Below, piece by piece: positions 51,610 through 60,531 of a stretch of 64,000 nt of DNA; positions within the stretch are counted from its first letter, which is position 1, and every line of letters starts with the position of its first letter. The notes below the pieces were generated by a model, which searched no databases, was not told the DNA's origin, and saw nothing but the letters and a program-made list of their open reading frames with translations. A program made the position numbers and the translations under genes. Source of the stretch: Saccharopolyspora sp. SCSIO 74807 (GTDB lineage: Bacteria; Actinomycetota; Actinomycetes; Mycobacteriales; Pseudonocardiaceae); the NCBI RefSeq assembly GCF_037023755.1, contig NZ_CP146100.1:1924501-1988500 (forward strand), given 5' to 3'.

Positions 51610-52497
51610 TCAGTGCCCGAGGGCGTGCGCGCCTGCGCCGGAGTGCTGGTCACTGCTGCGCCCGGCGATGTGCACCTCGTTCCCGGTGCGGTAGGCGACC
51701 GCGTTGCGGCCGGACTGCTTCGCCGCGTACAGCAGCGCGTCGGCGCCGATGAGCTGCTGTTCCGCGGTGTCCTCGGCGCATTCGTGGCCGGTGTCGGGAA
51801 CGTGGGCCATGCCGATGCTGACGGTGACGCGCAGCCCGGGCGCCATCTGTGACCAAGGAAACCGCTCGATCCGGATGCGTGCCGCCTCACACACCGCGAG
51901 CGCGCGTGCGGCGTCGATGGTCGGCAGCACCAGCACGAACTCCTCGCCGCCGTAGCGGGCGCAGAACGCGCCCGAGGGCAGCGCCTCTTGCAGCAGCTCG
52001 ACGACGCGCTGCAGCACGCGATCTCCGAGCAGGTGCCCGTAGGTGTCGTTGACCTGCTTGAACCAGTCCAGGTCGACCAGGCCGACGGCGAGCCCGCCGG
52101 TGCCGGTCACCGCGAGCAGGTCGGCCAGCCGCTCGTCCAGGTAGCGGCGGTTGTAGCTGGCGGTGAGGCTGTCCCGCAGGCTCTGCTCGCGGGCTTCGGC
52201 GTGCTCCTTGCGCAGCCGGTTGACCTCGTGCCGCAGCTGTTCCGGAACGCGCGGGGTGTCCTGGGTGGACAGCAGGTCGAGCGCGGAACGCAGGTGGTGG
52301 TAGGCCTGCCGCCACTGACCGCGCGAGGCCAGCAGCGCAGCGATGGACTCGTGCAGCTCCACCATGCCGCCCTCGCTGGCCAGGTCCTGGCGGGTGCGCC
52401 GCGGCCCGAACTCCGGCGGTGCGGCCGGGCACCACGCCCGCGCGACGTCTTCGCGCAGCGGATCGGGTCCGGCGAAACCGTCGCGCGGTCCGGTCAT
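51610..52497 (-). CDS. GGDEF diguanylate cyclase-like protein
   Basis: A 295-residue protein. An N-terminal helical region (1-115), ending in a coiled coil (RHEVNRLRKEHAEAREQ), leads to a GGDEF domain with LTASYNRRYLDERL, VDLDWFKQVNDTYGHLLGD and YGGEEF as active site. No RxxD inhibitory site precedes it. It probably makes c-di-GMP as a dimer. ATG 52497 has GGGAGG 8 nt upstream. It shares the strand with the Pro-rich protein but lies 247 bp past that gene's start, so it is an independent unit. Confidence 0.9.
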   Translation of the reverse strand: MTGPRDGFAGPDPLREDVARAWCPAAPPEFGPRRTRQDLASEGGMVELHESIAALLASRGQWRQAYHHLRSALDLLSTQDTPRVPEQLRHEVNRLRKEHAEAREQSLRDSLTASYNRRYLDERLADLLAVTGTGGLAVGLVDLDWFKQVNDTYGHLLGDRVLQRVVELLQEALPSGAFCARYGGEEFVLVLPTIDAARALAVCEAARIRIERFPWSQMAPGLRVTVSIGMAHVPDTGHECAEDTAEQQLIGADALLYAAKQSGRNAVAYRTGNEVHIAGRSSDQHSGAGAHALGH

Positions 52498-52762
52498 CGC
52501 TGTCACCTCCCGTCCGTGGTGTCGTCGGCTGCGGCGGGTGCCTTGAGGCGCCGGGACGCGGGCATCTTGTAATTCGCTCATCCGGCTTACCAGCCTTTGC
52601 TCCGAATTGGTGAGCGCTTCTCACGTCGTCGGGCTGTCTTGGTGTGTACCGGGCCGTGCGGGCCGGTGGAAGCGAAACGGCGCGGCCCCACCCGCACGGA
52701 GGAGCCGAGCAGTCTGTGTTTTCTGTCACGCCGATGCAAATCGGAGGTTTCCAGTCCGCGCA

Positions 52763-53191
52763 TCACGACCCTGATCCGCTCGGGCACGGCGCGAAACCGT
52801 GCGTCGTTCCGTCCAGCAGCACGACGTGCTGCGAGCCGACTTGCCTGCCCGTGATCGTCCCGTCCCGGCGCACCGTCACCTCCACACCGACCACGAACAC
52901 CTTTCCGCGCGGCGGCCCGGCGCCGTCCGGCGAGTAGCCGGGGTCCGGGCGCAGCGTGGACAGCGCCGGCTCGAGCTGCACGGTGAGCCCGTCGAGCTCG
53001 CAGACCTGGTCGCCGAACTCGGGGTGCTGGGTCCGATCGAAGAACTCCTGCTGCGCCGCGGATCCCTGCCGCGCGGCGGCGTTGTTCGCCGCGAAGTAAT
53101 CCTGCACCTGCCGCTGCGGCGACGGCTCCTGCGGCGCCGCTGAGCATCCGGCCAGCGCGAGCGCCGCCGAGCACAGGGCGATCGTGCGCAT
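52763..53191 (-). CDS. Small lipoprotein
   Basis: A 142-residue protein with a lipoprotein signal ending LAGC (Cys16). The rest is a mostly beta, hydrophilic domain (VCELDGLTVQLEPALSTL, then VFVVGVEVTVRRDGTITGRQ) with no family that I recognise. It begins 7 nt after the dus stop, so the two are probably co-transcribed. Location outside the membrane is inferred from the lipobox. No partner is evident. Confidence 0.7.
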   Translation of the reverse strand: MRTIALCSAALALAGCSAAPQEPSPQRQVQDYFAANNAAARQGSAAQQEFFDRTQHPEFGDQVCELDGLTVQLEPALSTLRPDPGYSPDGAGPPRGKVFVVGVEVTVRRDGTITGRQVGSQHVVLLDGTTHGFAPCPSGSGS

Positions 53192-53198
53192 TCCCGGC

Positions 53199-54362
53199 TC
53201 AGCCGCCGCTGTGGTCGATCTCAGCGCCCGCGGGGACGCAGCGGTCGTCCGGATCGTCGAGCCAGCCTTCCGGCAGCACCACCTTGCCCGCGGAGCCCTG
53301 CCGCCCGCGTGGGCCTTCCGCGTCGGCGGGGAACGGGACGTCCGGATCGAGATCGGCGAGCAGGTCGTCGAGTTCGGCCAGCGATCCGACGACGCCGGAC
53401 CGATGTCGCAGGTCCGACCCGACGGGGAAGCCGCGCAGGTACTGCGCCATGTGTTTGCGCAGGTCCCGCATGCCCTTCTGCTCACCCATGTGCTCGCAGA
53501 GCAATTCGGCGTGCCTGCGCAGCACCCGGCGCACTTCGCCGAGGTTGGGCGGTTCCGGGGTGGGAAGACCGGCGAACGCGGCCTGCAGATCCCGGAACAA
53601 CCACGGCCGACCGAGGCAGCCGCGGCCGACGACGACCCCGTCGCATCCGGTTTCGGACATCATCCGCAGTGCGTCGGCGGCGCTGAAGATGTCGCCGTTG
53701 CCGAGCACGGGGATGCTGCGGACGGTGTCCTTCAGATCGGCGATCGCCGACCAGTCGGCCTCCCCGGAGTAGCGCTGGGCGGCGGTTCGCCCGTGCAGGG
53801 CGACGGCCGCGGCTCCGTTCTCCTCGGCGAGGCGGCCTGCGTCGCGGTAGGTGATGTGCTCGTCGTCGATGCCGATCCGGAACTTCACCGTCACCGGGAT
53901 CCCCGCCGGCTCGGCTGCGCGCACCGCGGCGGCCACGATGTCGGCGAACAGCCGCCTCTTGTACGGCAGCGCGGAGCCGCCGCCCTTGCGCGTCACCTTC
54001 GGGACGGGGCAGCCGAAGTTCATGTCCACGTGATCGGCGAGGTCCTCGTCCACGATCATCCGGACGGCTTCGCCCATGGTCTGCGGATCGACGCCGTAGA
54101 GCTGCATGGAACGCGGCCGCTCGGCCGCGTCGAACGTGATCATCTCCAGCGTCTTGGGGTGCCGTTCGACCAGCGCCCGGCTGGTGATCATCTCGCAGAC
54201 GTACAGCCCCGCGCCGTACTCCCGGCACAACCTGCGGAACGCGACGTTGGTGATCCCCGCCATCGGCGCCAGCACCACCGGCGGATCGACCGGGTACGGG
54301 CCGATCCGCAACGGTGCGGCACCGGACGCGCTGGGCGCGGCGGGCAGGTCAAGAGCGGTCAT
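53199..54362 (-). CDS. dus: tRNA-dihydrouridine synthase (DusB-like)
   Basis: A 387-residue FMN enzyme that reduces uridine in the D-loop of tRNAs. Signatures are VVLAPMAGITNVAFRRLC, MNFGCPVPKV with the catalytic Cys, and VKFRIGIDDEH plus ALHGRTAAQRYSG. It matches Rv0823c by position. ATG 54362 is taken as start; ATG 54371 is equally possible. The gene is divergent from tRNA-Lys, 114 bp away. Confidence 0.92.
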   Translation of the reverse strand: MTALDLPAAPSASGAAPLRIGPYPVDPPVVLAPMAGITNVAFRRLCREYGAGLYVCEMITSRALVERHPKTLEMITFDAAERPRSMQLYGVDPQTMGEAVRMIVDEDLADHVDMNFGCPVPKVTRKGGGSALPYKRRLFADIVAAAVRAAEPAGIPVTVKFRIGIDDEHITYRDAGRLAEENGAAAVALHGRTAAQRYSGEADWSAIADLKDTVRSIPVLGNGDIFSAADALRMMSETGCDGVVVGRGCLGRPWLFRDLQAAFAGLPTPEPPNLGEVRRVLRRHAELLCEHMGEQKGMRDLRKHMAQYLRGFPVGSDLRHRSGVVGSLAELDDLLADLDPDVPFPADAEGPRGRQGSAGKVVLPEGWLDDPDDRCVPAGAEIDHSGG

Positions 54363-54476
54363 CCCGCCCATTGTCCCCGACCCGACCCGATCACCGGCAG
54401 CAGCCGTACGTTCCCGGGCGACGACCTCCCGCCCGCGCCCCACAAGATCGCCGCGTGCTTGTAGGCTGACCCGGAC

Positions 54477-54549
54477 GGGGCGTTAGCTCAACTGGCAGAG
54501 CAACGGACTTTTAATCCGTGGGTTCTGGGTTCGATCCCCAGGCGCCCCA
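54477..54549 (+). tRNA. tRNA-Lys (anticodon TTT)
   Basis: A 73-nt cloverleaf. The acceptor GGGGCGT pairs with GCGCCCC, D stem GCTC/GAGC, anticodon stem ACGGA/TCCGT with loop CTTTTAA, and T stem CTGGG/CCCAG with loop TTCGATC. The CCA end is not encoded. TAGGCT about 14 nt upstream may be its -10. Confidence 0.97.
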
Positions 54550-54634
54550 CGAGGCGGTGCATGCTGCTGGCCGCAGCTGCGGTTTCGCCGTTGCCCGTTG
54601 TGTTGGTCGCGGGGCCTAGCCCCCGCGGCCCCAA

Positions 54635-54675
54635 GGTGCGGTGGCCGATTTCCGTCGGCTCCGCACCGCTTTTTT
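54635..54675 (+). terminator. Intrinsic terminator with T6 after tRNA-Lys
   Basis: GGTGCGG...CCGCACC with an inner CCGA/TCGG stem, followed by GC and TTTTTT. This classical U-tract terminator is uncommon in such GC-rich DNA. The rest of the 54550-54884 gap shows only a GCGGGGCCTAGCCCCCGC hairpin (about 54609) and no gene. Confidence 0.8.
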
Positions 54676-54884
54676 GTTCCCGGACTGCTCTTTGGGTCAG
54701 CCTTCCGGTGCTAACAGCGTTGGCCGAGGTATTCGTGTTTCGGAAGCGTCAGGTCCACAACAAAACCCAGTTCACAGGGGTCGGGTTGGCGGTTTCCGAA
54801 GCCGGTTGCCTTTTCGGAACTGCTCCGCAGAGTCCACGAAAGTCAGCGCGGCAGGGTTCGCCCGGGAATCCACGAAACGGGTCA

Positions 54885-55232
54885 CTAGCCGGTGATGCAG
54901 AACTCATTGCCGTCCGGATCGGTCAACACGGTCCACACCAGATTTAGACCCGGTGGGCGCTGTTCACCTTGGAGCGCGGCTCCCAAGTCGACCAAGCGCT
55001 GTACCGCGACGTCGCGGGATTCTCCGTGGATGTCGAAATGGACACGATTCTTGCCGATGTGTGGCTCGGGAACGCGCTGCAGGCCAAGGGTGACCGGCGA
55101 TCCTCGGCGTCCGAGCAAGACGAACGAGCCGTGGTCCTCCAGCACGTCCATCTCCAGAGCTCGTGTCCAGAATTCGGCCAGTCGTTGTGGGTTTTCACAG
55201 TTGATAACGACGTTGTGGATGTCGAGCGTCAT
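54885..55232 (-). CDS. VOC (glyoxalase-like) family protein
   Basis: A 115-residue single-module vicinal-oxygen-chelate protein: LDIHNVVINCENPQRLAEFWTRAL at the start, RVHFDIHGESRD mid, and VLTDPDGNEFCITG at the end. His, His and Glu at the expected metal positions (IHNV, VHFD, NEFC) are present. Members include glyoxalase, fosfomycin-resistance and bleomycin-binding proteins, so the substrate is open. Codon use is less GC-biased than its neighbours, hinting at acquisition. Confidence 0.8.
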   Translation of the reverse strand: MTLDIHNVVINCENPQRLAEFWTRALEMDVLEDHGSFVLLGRRGSPVTLGLQRVPEPHIGKNRVHFDIHGESRDVAVQRLVDLGAALQGEQRPPGLNLVWTVLTDPDGNEFCITG

Positions 55233-55317
55233 CGAGCCAGCGTGGCAGCGCTACGCCAGCTCGGCGACACTGTTACCCCGTCATCTGGAGCTGCAGCGGT
55301 TTTCGCCGCGGTCCGGG

Positions 55318-56154
55318 TCAGGTCGCGCTGCGGGCGACTCGGTCGAGCTGTGCGAGCGCGGCCGCCCACCCCGGACCGGCAGGGTCGATGAGCGCGAAGT
55401 GGTCGGCGCCCGGGACCCGGACGAGTTCGACATCGTCTCCGGCGGTCCGGGCCGCGGTGGCGTAAGCATCGCTGATCTCGGGGGCGACGTTGACGTCCGC
55501 ATCGCCGTGCACGACGCCTTGGGGCACGCCGAGCGGGAGTCGCTGCGCCGGGGAGGTGACTGCGTACCGGTCGGGGTGCTGTTGCGGGGTGCCGCCGAGC
55601 AATTCGGCACTGGCATGGCTGCCTTGCTCGAGCTGTTCCGCCAACCGCAGGTCGGCGAGCCCAGCCAGGTCGACCACTCCGACCGGCCGCACGATCGGCT
55701 CCGCGCCGGGCGCCCCGGGTGGGAGTCCCGCACGGGCGGCCGTCCAAAGCGCCAGCTGGCCACCGGCGGAGTGGCCCACCGACACGAGACGCCCGAGGTC
55801 GAGGGGATAGCGCTCGGCGAGCAGGCTGAGGTGGTCGACGCCGGTGGCCACGTCCCGGAAGGTGGCGGGCCAGCCCCCACCGGCGCCCACTCGGCGGTAC
55901 TCGAGGTTCCATGCCGCCCATCCGCGCCTGGCCAGATCGGCACACAGCTCGTCCATCAGGGCACGGGTGAAGTACGCCCGCCAATAGCCGCCGTGCAGCA
56001 CGACCGCGACCGGATGGGGGCCGGAGCCCTCGGGCAGCCACAGATCGCCGACGTGGTCGTCCTCGGGCCCGTAGTGGTAGAGCACCGGGCCGGGCTCACC
56101 CTGTCCGCCTGTCACGCCGGATCCCTCCGTTTGCTTGCCGTGCCGGCCCTTCAT
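55318..56154 (-). CDS. Alpha/beta hydrolase (kynurenine formamidase-like)
   Basis: A 278-residue hydrolase with oxyanion motif LHGGYWRA, nucleophile GHSAGG, and His in ADHFALID. The HGGYW start fits arylformamidase/esterase-type hydrolases. ATG 56154 has AGGAG 4 nt upstream, and GTG 56115 with GGAGGG is an alternative. No tryptophan-catabolism genes lie nearby, so a general esterase is equally likely. Confidence 0.75.
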   Translation of the reverse strand: MKGRHGKQTEGSGVTGGQGEPGPVLYHYGPEDDHVGDLWLPEGSGPHPVAVVLHGGYWRAYFTRALMDELCADLARRGWAAWNLEYRRVGAGGGWPATFRDVATGVDHLSLLAERYPLDLGRLVSVGHSAGGQLALWTAARAGLPPGAPGAEPIVRPVGVVDLAGLADLRLAEQLEQGSHASAELLGGTPQQHPDRYAVTSPAQRLPLGVPQGVVHGDADVNVAPEISDAYATAARTAGDDVELVRVPGADHFALIDPAGPGWAAALAQLDRVARSAT

Positions 56155-56230
56155 GCGGCTCCTGCGTGCAGGAGCCAGCCGGTGTCGATGGCGACTCCGA
56201 CATGTCCGCGAGTGTGCCCTGCCGGTGCGG

Positions 56231-56494
56231 TCAACAGGATCGGCGGAGGTCGTCGACAGGGGCGCCGATGCTGATCCGGAAACCGTAGCTGCACTGGAAG
56301 CGCGGGAGCACTGCCGCGCCGGAGCCCAGCTCGCCGAGCAGGTCGGTCAGGATCCGGTCCCGCTCGGAATCGTCATCCGCGCCCGTCGCGTTGAACCGGT
56401 CGAGCAGTCGCCAGCAGCGTCGCCGGTCCGCGGCCAGGTCGGGTTCGTCGAGGTACCACTCACCGCGCAGCATCCGGTCCTTTTGTTCGCCCAT
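56231..56494 (-). pseudogene. Remnant of sugar O-acetyltransferase (maltose acetyltransferase-like)
   Basis: Starting at ATG 56494, the first 75 residues match the N-terminal Maa domain: MGEQKDRMLRGEWYLD, a helical RRCWRLLDRFNAT block, then FQCSYGFRISIG, where the hexapeptide-repeat beta-helix should begin. Instead the frame ends 12 residues later, and nothing resembling the beta-helix follows before the next gene at 56154. A deletion has probably removed the catalytic part. A residual small protein is possible but should be inactive. Confidence 0.7.
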
Positions 56495-56518
56495 GCAATC
56501 GATCATGGCAGCGGCGGG

Positions 56519-57457
56519 TCAGGTCGCCGGGATGAGGTGTCTGCGCAGGAAGGCTGCTTGGTGGGCGACGGCCGGTTCGTGCCAGGACCGGCCGGACCAC
56601 ACGTCGAAGTGGTCGCACGGGTAGTGCCGGACCTCGGCGCCGCCGTTGAACGCGGCTTTTGCGGCGGCGTGCGGCGGGGCGCTGCGGTCGAGGTCGGCGA
56701 TCTGCACCAGCCACGGGCAGCGCAGCTGCGCCGCGTGGCGGTTCGGGCGGTGCGCGGCGAGTTCCGGGCCGATGCCGGTGTCGGTCTCGTTGCGCCAGGT
56801 GGGGCCTGCGATCGACAGGTAGTCCTCGTAGCAACCGGGCAGCGAAAGCGCTGCCCGCTCACCGGGCTTGCCGACGACCGGCATAGTCGTCGGCGTCCCG
56901 CCGGTGAAAGCGGTGAGCCTGCTGCCGATCCCGGCCGCGAACGAGCGCAGCAGCGCGGTCGGCCGATGCGTGGCCAGCGCTTGCCTCCCGCCCGCGAGCC
57001 CGTCGACGAGCGGGGTCAGCGACACGACCGCCGCGACGTCGTCGCGCCCGGCCGCCGCGGTGATGACGTGTCCACCGGCCAGCGAGACGCCCCACAGCAC
57101 CAGGCGCTGCGCGTGCACATCGGGCAGCTTCGCGGCCGCGCGCATCGCGGCCCGGTAGTCCGCGATCTGCCGCTGCACCGACACCGTTTGCCGAGGCGTC
57201 CCTGCGCTCGCGCCGAAGCCGCGGTAGTCGAACGCGAGGACGTCGAGCCCGGCCGCCGCCAATCCCTCGGCGAAGGGGCGTAGCCCGGAATCCTTGGTGC
57301 CGGCCAAACCGTGCGCCATGACCACGCACGGTCGGCCGTCGGCCGTGCTGCAGGAGTCGTCGGTGGCCGGGAAGTGCCAGGCGTGGCACTGGTCGCCGCC
57401 GGAGTCGAAGGTCAGCGGCCGGTACGGGGACGCCGCTTCTTCCAGGCGTTCGGTCAT
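56519..57457 (-). CDS. Alpha/beta hydrolase
   Basis: A 312-residue hydrolase with VVMAHGLAGTKDSGLRPFAEGLA and the nucleophile elbow WGVSLAGGH. An Asp follows in the region ADLDRSAPP, and His in YPCDHFDVW completes the triad. It belongs to the acyl peptidase/dienelactone hydrolase-like class. ATG 57457 follows AAAGGGACGGAG. It lies 59 bp downstream of the flavin monooxygenase and is probably co-transcribed, which would fit hydrolysis of an ester or lactone made by that enzyme. Confidence 0.75.
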   Translation of the reverse strand: MTERLEEAASPYRPLTFDSGGDQCHAWHFPATDDSCSTADGRPCVVMAHGLAGTKDSGLRPFAEGLAAAGLDVLAFDYRGFGASAGTPRQTVSVQRQIADYRAAMRAAAKLPDVHAQRLVLWGVSLAGGHVITAAAGRDDVAAVVSLTPLVDGLAGGRQALATHRPTALLRSFAAGIGSRLTAFTGGTPTTMPVVGKPGERAALSLPGCYEDYLSIAGPTWRNETDTGIGPELAAHRPNRHAAQLRCPWLVQIADLDRSAPPHAAAKAAFNGGAEVRHYPCDHFDVWSGRSWHEPAVAHQAAFLRRHLIPAT

Positions 57458-57515
57458 GCTCCGTCCCTTTCTCGGTCCGCGGCCGGTGTGCGTTCGATCA
57501 GCGCGGGATGCGGGT

Positions 57516-58856
57516 TCATCCGCCACCGGACGGCGCGGTCCCCGCCGCACGTGCGCGCCGCAGCCCTTCCGGCAGTTCCCGAGTGCGCAGGTCGTGCTCG
57601 TAGATGAAGTAGTCCACCTGCTGGGTGTGCCGCGCCGAGGGCACCATGTGCCCGATGAACCGGCGCTCATCGGCGGTGATCACCCGCTGCATCTCGGCGA
57701 TCGGCGGCAACCGGTACAGCCCGGCCGCCCACGCCGCGAGCAGCCGCGCCTGGCACTCGACGAACGGGAACAGCGTCGGCACCGCCTGCGCGAACCCGGC
57801 GAACGCGAGGTCGTCGAAGCCGGGCTTGAACATCCGCTTGTAGAGCGGGAAGTGGTTGTCCGGGGCGCTGAGGAACTCTTCGTCGAAGAACGGGAAGGTG
57901 ATGTTGTACCCGGTGGCGCAGACGATGACGTCGAACTGACCGCTGGAGCCGTCCTGGAAGTGCACGGTCCGCCCGTCGACGCGCGCCACGTCGCCGTTGG
58001 CCACCAGGTCGCCGGAGCCGAGGCGCACCGGCAGCTCCACGGACTGCGTCGGGTGCGCCTCGAACAGCTTGTGGTTCGGCGTCGGCAGCCCGTAGTCCTG
58101 CGGACGTCCCGCGGCGAGCGGCTGGAGCAGTTGGACCAGCTTGCGCTGCCACGACAGCGGCAGGTGCGGCGTGGTCCGGAAGTACTTGTCCGCCGGAGCG
58201 CCCGCGATGTACTTGGGCACCACCCACGCGCCGGAGCGGGTGGACAGCGTCACCTCGTTGCGCAACGTCTTCGAGGACAGCTCGACGGCGATGTCCGCGG
58301 CGCTGTTGCCGATGCCGACGACCAGGATCGACTTCCCGGTGAGCTCGAGCGGATCGTGCGGGTCCACGTAGGCGTGCGAGTGGATCCGCTCGCCGGTGAA
58401 TTCCCCGTCGAACTGCGGGAAGCGCGGGTCCCAGTGGTGTCCGTTGGCGACCACGAGCAGGTCGAAGTGCCTGCGCTGCCCCCGCTGGGTGTCGAGCTCC
58501 CAGCCGCCTCCCGGAACTCGTCGCGCGTGCAAGACCTCGTTGCCGAACTCGATGCGGTCGGTGAGCCCGAACGCGGCGGCGTAGCCGTCCAGGTACTGCT
58601 TGATCTGCGTGTGGTGCGGGAAGTCCGGGAACTCCGCGGGAATCGGGAAGTCCCGGAAGGACAGCTGGTGCTTGGAAGTGTCGATGTGCAGTGACCGGTA
58701 GGCGCTGCTGCGCCCGTTCGGGTTCCCGAACGCCCAGTTGCCGCCGATGCGGTCGGACGATTCGAAGCAGCTGTAGCCCACCCCGTAGTCGCCGAGCATC
58801 TTGCCCGCGGTCAACCCGCTGATCCCTGCTCCGATGATCGCGGCGGTGGGGGCCAT
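57516..58856 (-). CDS. Flavin-containing monooxygenase
   Basis: A 446-residue class B flavoprotein. FAD site GAGISGLTAG (residues 9-18), FMO signature FTGERIHSHAY (FxGxxxHxxxY) around 150-160, NADPH site VVGIGNSAAD near 178, and ATGYN near 325. It uses NADPH and oxygen to oxygenate N, S or ketone substrates. ATG 58856 has GAGGAG 5 nt upstream. It is divergent from an SDR gene and upstream of an alpha/beta hydrolase. Baeyer-Villiger activity is possible but not proven by the motif. Confidence 0.85.
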   Translation of the reverse strand: MAPTAAIIGAGISGLTAGKMLGDYGVGYSCFESSDRIGGNWAFGNPNGRSSAYRSLHIDTSKHQLSFRDFPIPAEFPDFPHHTQIKQYLDGYAAAFGLTDRIEFGNEVLHARRVPGGGWELDTQRGQRRHFDLLVVANGHHWDPRFPQFDGEFTGERIHSHAYVDPHDPLELTGKSILVVGIGNSAADIAVELSSKTLRNEVTLSTRSGAWVVPKYIAGAPADKYFRTTPHLPLSWQRKLVQLLQPLAAGRPQDYGLPTPNHKLFEAHPTQSVELPVRLGSGDLVANGDVARVDGRTVHFQDGSSGQFDVIVCATGYNITFPFFDEEFLSAPDNHFPLYKRMFKPGFDDLAFAGFAQAVPTLFPFVECQARLLAAWAAGLYRLPPIAEMQRVITADERRFIGHMVPSARHTQQVDYFIYEHDLRTRELPEGLRRARAAGTAPSGGG

Positions 58857-58968
58857 GAGCACTCCTCGCGGAGCGCTTCCGGCGATCCGCCGGTTCGCCC
58901 CTGGTCAACGCAGGTGGCCGGATCGTATGTTGGCAGCAGCCGAAAATCTTGTCCAGACAGGAGTCCAG

Positions 58969-59721
58969 ATGGGTGCTGCGGACCGGACCGGCGAACGAGT
59001 GGCTTTGGTCGTCGGGGGCGCCTCGGGCATCGGGGCCGCCACGGCGCAGGCGCTGCGCGACGACGGCTGCCGGGTGATCACCGCCGATCTCGCCGCCGCG
59101 CAGCACACCCCGGACGTCGCGGTGGACGTCACCGACGAGGAATCGGTGCGCGCGCTGTTCGAGGACGTGGCCGAACACGAGAAGCGGCTGGACGTGGTGG
59201 TCAACAGCGTCGGCGTGAGCACGCTCGCGCTGATCACGGACCTGGCGGCGGAGGAATTCCGCCGGGTGCTCGACGTGTGCCTGAGCGGCGCGTTCCTGGT
59301 GATCAAGCACGCGGGCCGGAACATGTCGTCCGGCGGCTGCGTCGTGTCGCTGGCCTCGCTCAACGCGCGCCAGCCCGCCGAGGGCATGGCGGCCTACTGC
59401 TCGGCAAAGGCCGGTCTGGCGATGCTCACCGAGGTGGCCGCGCTGGAGCTGGCGGCACGCGGCATCCGGGTCAACGCGATCTCGCCGGGCCTGGTCGCGA
59501 CACCGTTGACCGCTCCCGCCCTGGACGTTCCTGGTGTGCACGAGGACTACCTGGCGAACACGCCGCTCGGCCGATCCGGACGGCCGGAGGAGATCGCGGA
59601 CGCTGCCGTGTTCATCAGCCGGAACGAATGGATGACCGGCGAGGTGATGGACCTCAACGGAGGCGCGCACCTGCGGCGCTACCCGGATCTGCTGGGACAC
59701 GTGCGGCGGGAGTTCGGCTGA
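58969..59721 (+). CDS. Short-chain dehydrogenase/reductase
   Basis: A 250-residue classical SDR: cofactor loop GGASGIG (Gly-rich TGxxxGxG type), NSVGVS for the NNAG region, catalytic Ser in SLASLN, YCSAK for YxxxK, and ISPGLVATPL. It probably oxidises or reduces an alcohol/ketone. ATG 58969 has AGGAG 5 nt upstream. It is divergent from the flavin monooxygenase across 112 bp, so the two may be co-regulated. Confidence 0.85.
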   Translation: MGAADRTGERVALVVGGASGIGAATAQALRDDGCRVITADLAAAQHTPDVAVDVTDEESVRALFEDVAEHEKRLDVVVNSVGVSTLALITDLAAEEFRRVLDVCLSGAFLVIKHAGRNMSSGGCVVSLASLNARQPAEGMAAYCSAKAGLAMLTEVAALELAARGIRVNAISPGLVATPLTAPALDVPGVHEDYLANTPLGRSGRPEEIADAAVFISRNEWMTGEVMDLNGGAHLRRYPDLLGHVRREFG

Positions 59722-59745
59722 GCCGGCCCGCCACCGGCCGTCCGG

Positions 59746-60531
59746 TCAGCGTCCCCAGGCGGAGTCGACGGCGAACAGGTAGTTCCGGGTTCCGGTGGTG
59801 ACTTCCGCGGTGCGCACCCAGGAACGCTTGTTCCAGGTGTACATCGCGTACCCGAGCCCGTGCAGGTGGTCGGTGAACTCGGCGGCGCTCGTGCGGTAGC
59901 GGGACAGGTGCCGGTCCTCGATCTCCAGCAGCAGCGTCGGGTGGTGGCGTTCGACGGTCGCCGCCGCGCCTTCGACGACGTTCGGCTCGAAACCTTCCAC
60001 GTCCACCTTCATGAAGTCGACCCGCTCGACGCTCTGCTGCGCGCAGAACTCGTCGACCACGCGGATCGGGGTGCGCCAGGAGCGGGTCTTGGTGAACGTC
60101 GTGTCCGGCCTGGTCTGCCGCACGCCGTCGTTGACGTGCGCGTGCCCGTGGATCGGGGCGAATCCGAACTTCACCGGCAGCGCCATCTCCAGCGACCCGG
60201 GTTCGCTGCCCACCGCGGCGTCGGTGACGCGCACGTTTTGCAAGCCGCACGCGCGAACGCCCGTCCGCAGCACGCGCCGGGGCTTCGGCTGCGGCTCGAA
60301 CGAGTACACCGCGCCCGCGGGCCCGGCCAGGCTCGCCAGCGTGAAGCTGTACATCCCGTAGGCGGCGCCGATGTCGAAGCAGACATCACCCGGGCGCACC
60401 AGCTCCGCCAGCCCCCGCAGTTCCGGCTCCGCCAGCGAAAGCGAAGCGGATCCGCGCAGCGCACCGGCGATCATCGCGAGCCGCCTGCCCGCGGGTCGCG
60501 CGGCCGGGCGGGCAGGAGCGTTCTCGGACAT
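59746..60531 (-). CDS. FkbM family methyltransferase
   Basis: A 261-residue SAM methyltransferase: motif I VCFDIGAAYGMYS, then YSFEPQPKPRRVL and FMKVDVEGFEPNVVEGA, the FkbM signature. Such enzymes O-methylate sugars or polyketides. The HHPTLLLEIEDRH block is also typical. ATG 60531 has AAGGAT about 11 nt upstream. It is convergent with the SDR; no biosynthetic cluster surrounds it. Confidence 0.88.
   Translation of the reverse strand: MSENAPARPAARPAGRRLAMIAGALRGSASLSLAEPELRGLAELVRPGDVCFDIGAAYGMYSFTLASLAGPAGAVYSFEPQPKPRRVLRTGVRACGLQNVRVTDAAVGSEPGSLEMALPVKFGFAPIHGHAHVNDGVRQTRPDTTFTKTRSWRTPIRVVDEFCAQQSVERVDFMKVDVEGFEPNVVEGAAATVERHHPTLLLEIEDRHLSRYRTSAAEFTDHLHGLGYAMYTWNKRSWVRTAEVTTGTRNYLFAVDSAWGR

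Noticed and set aside
57667-59700. Long leftward open frame across the FMO and SDR genes
   Set aside because: It covers two well-supported genes and has no domain of its own.
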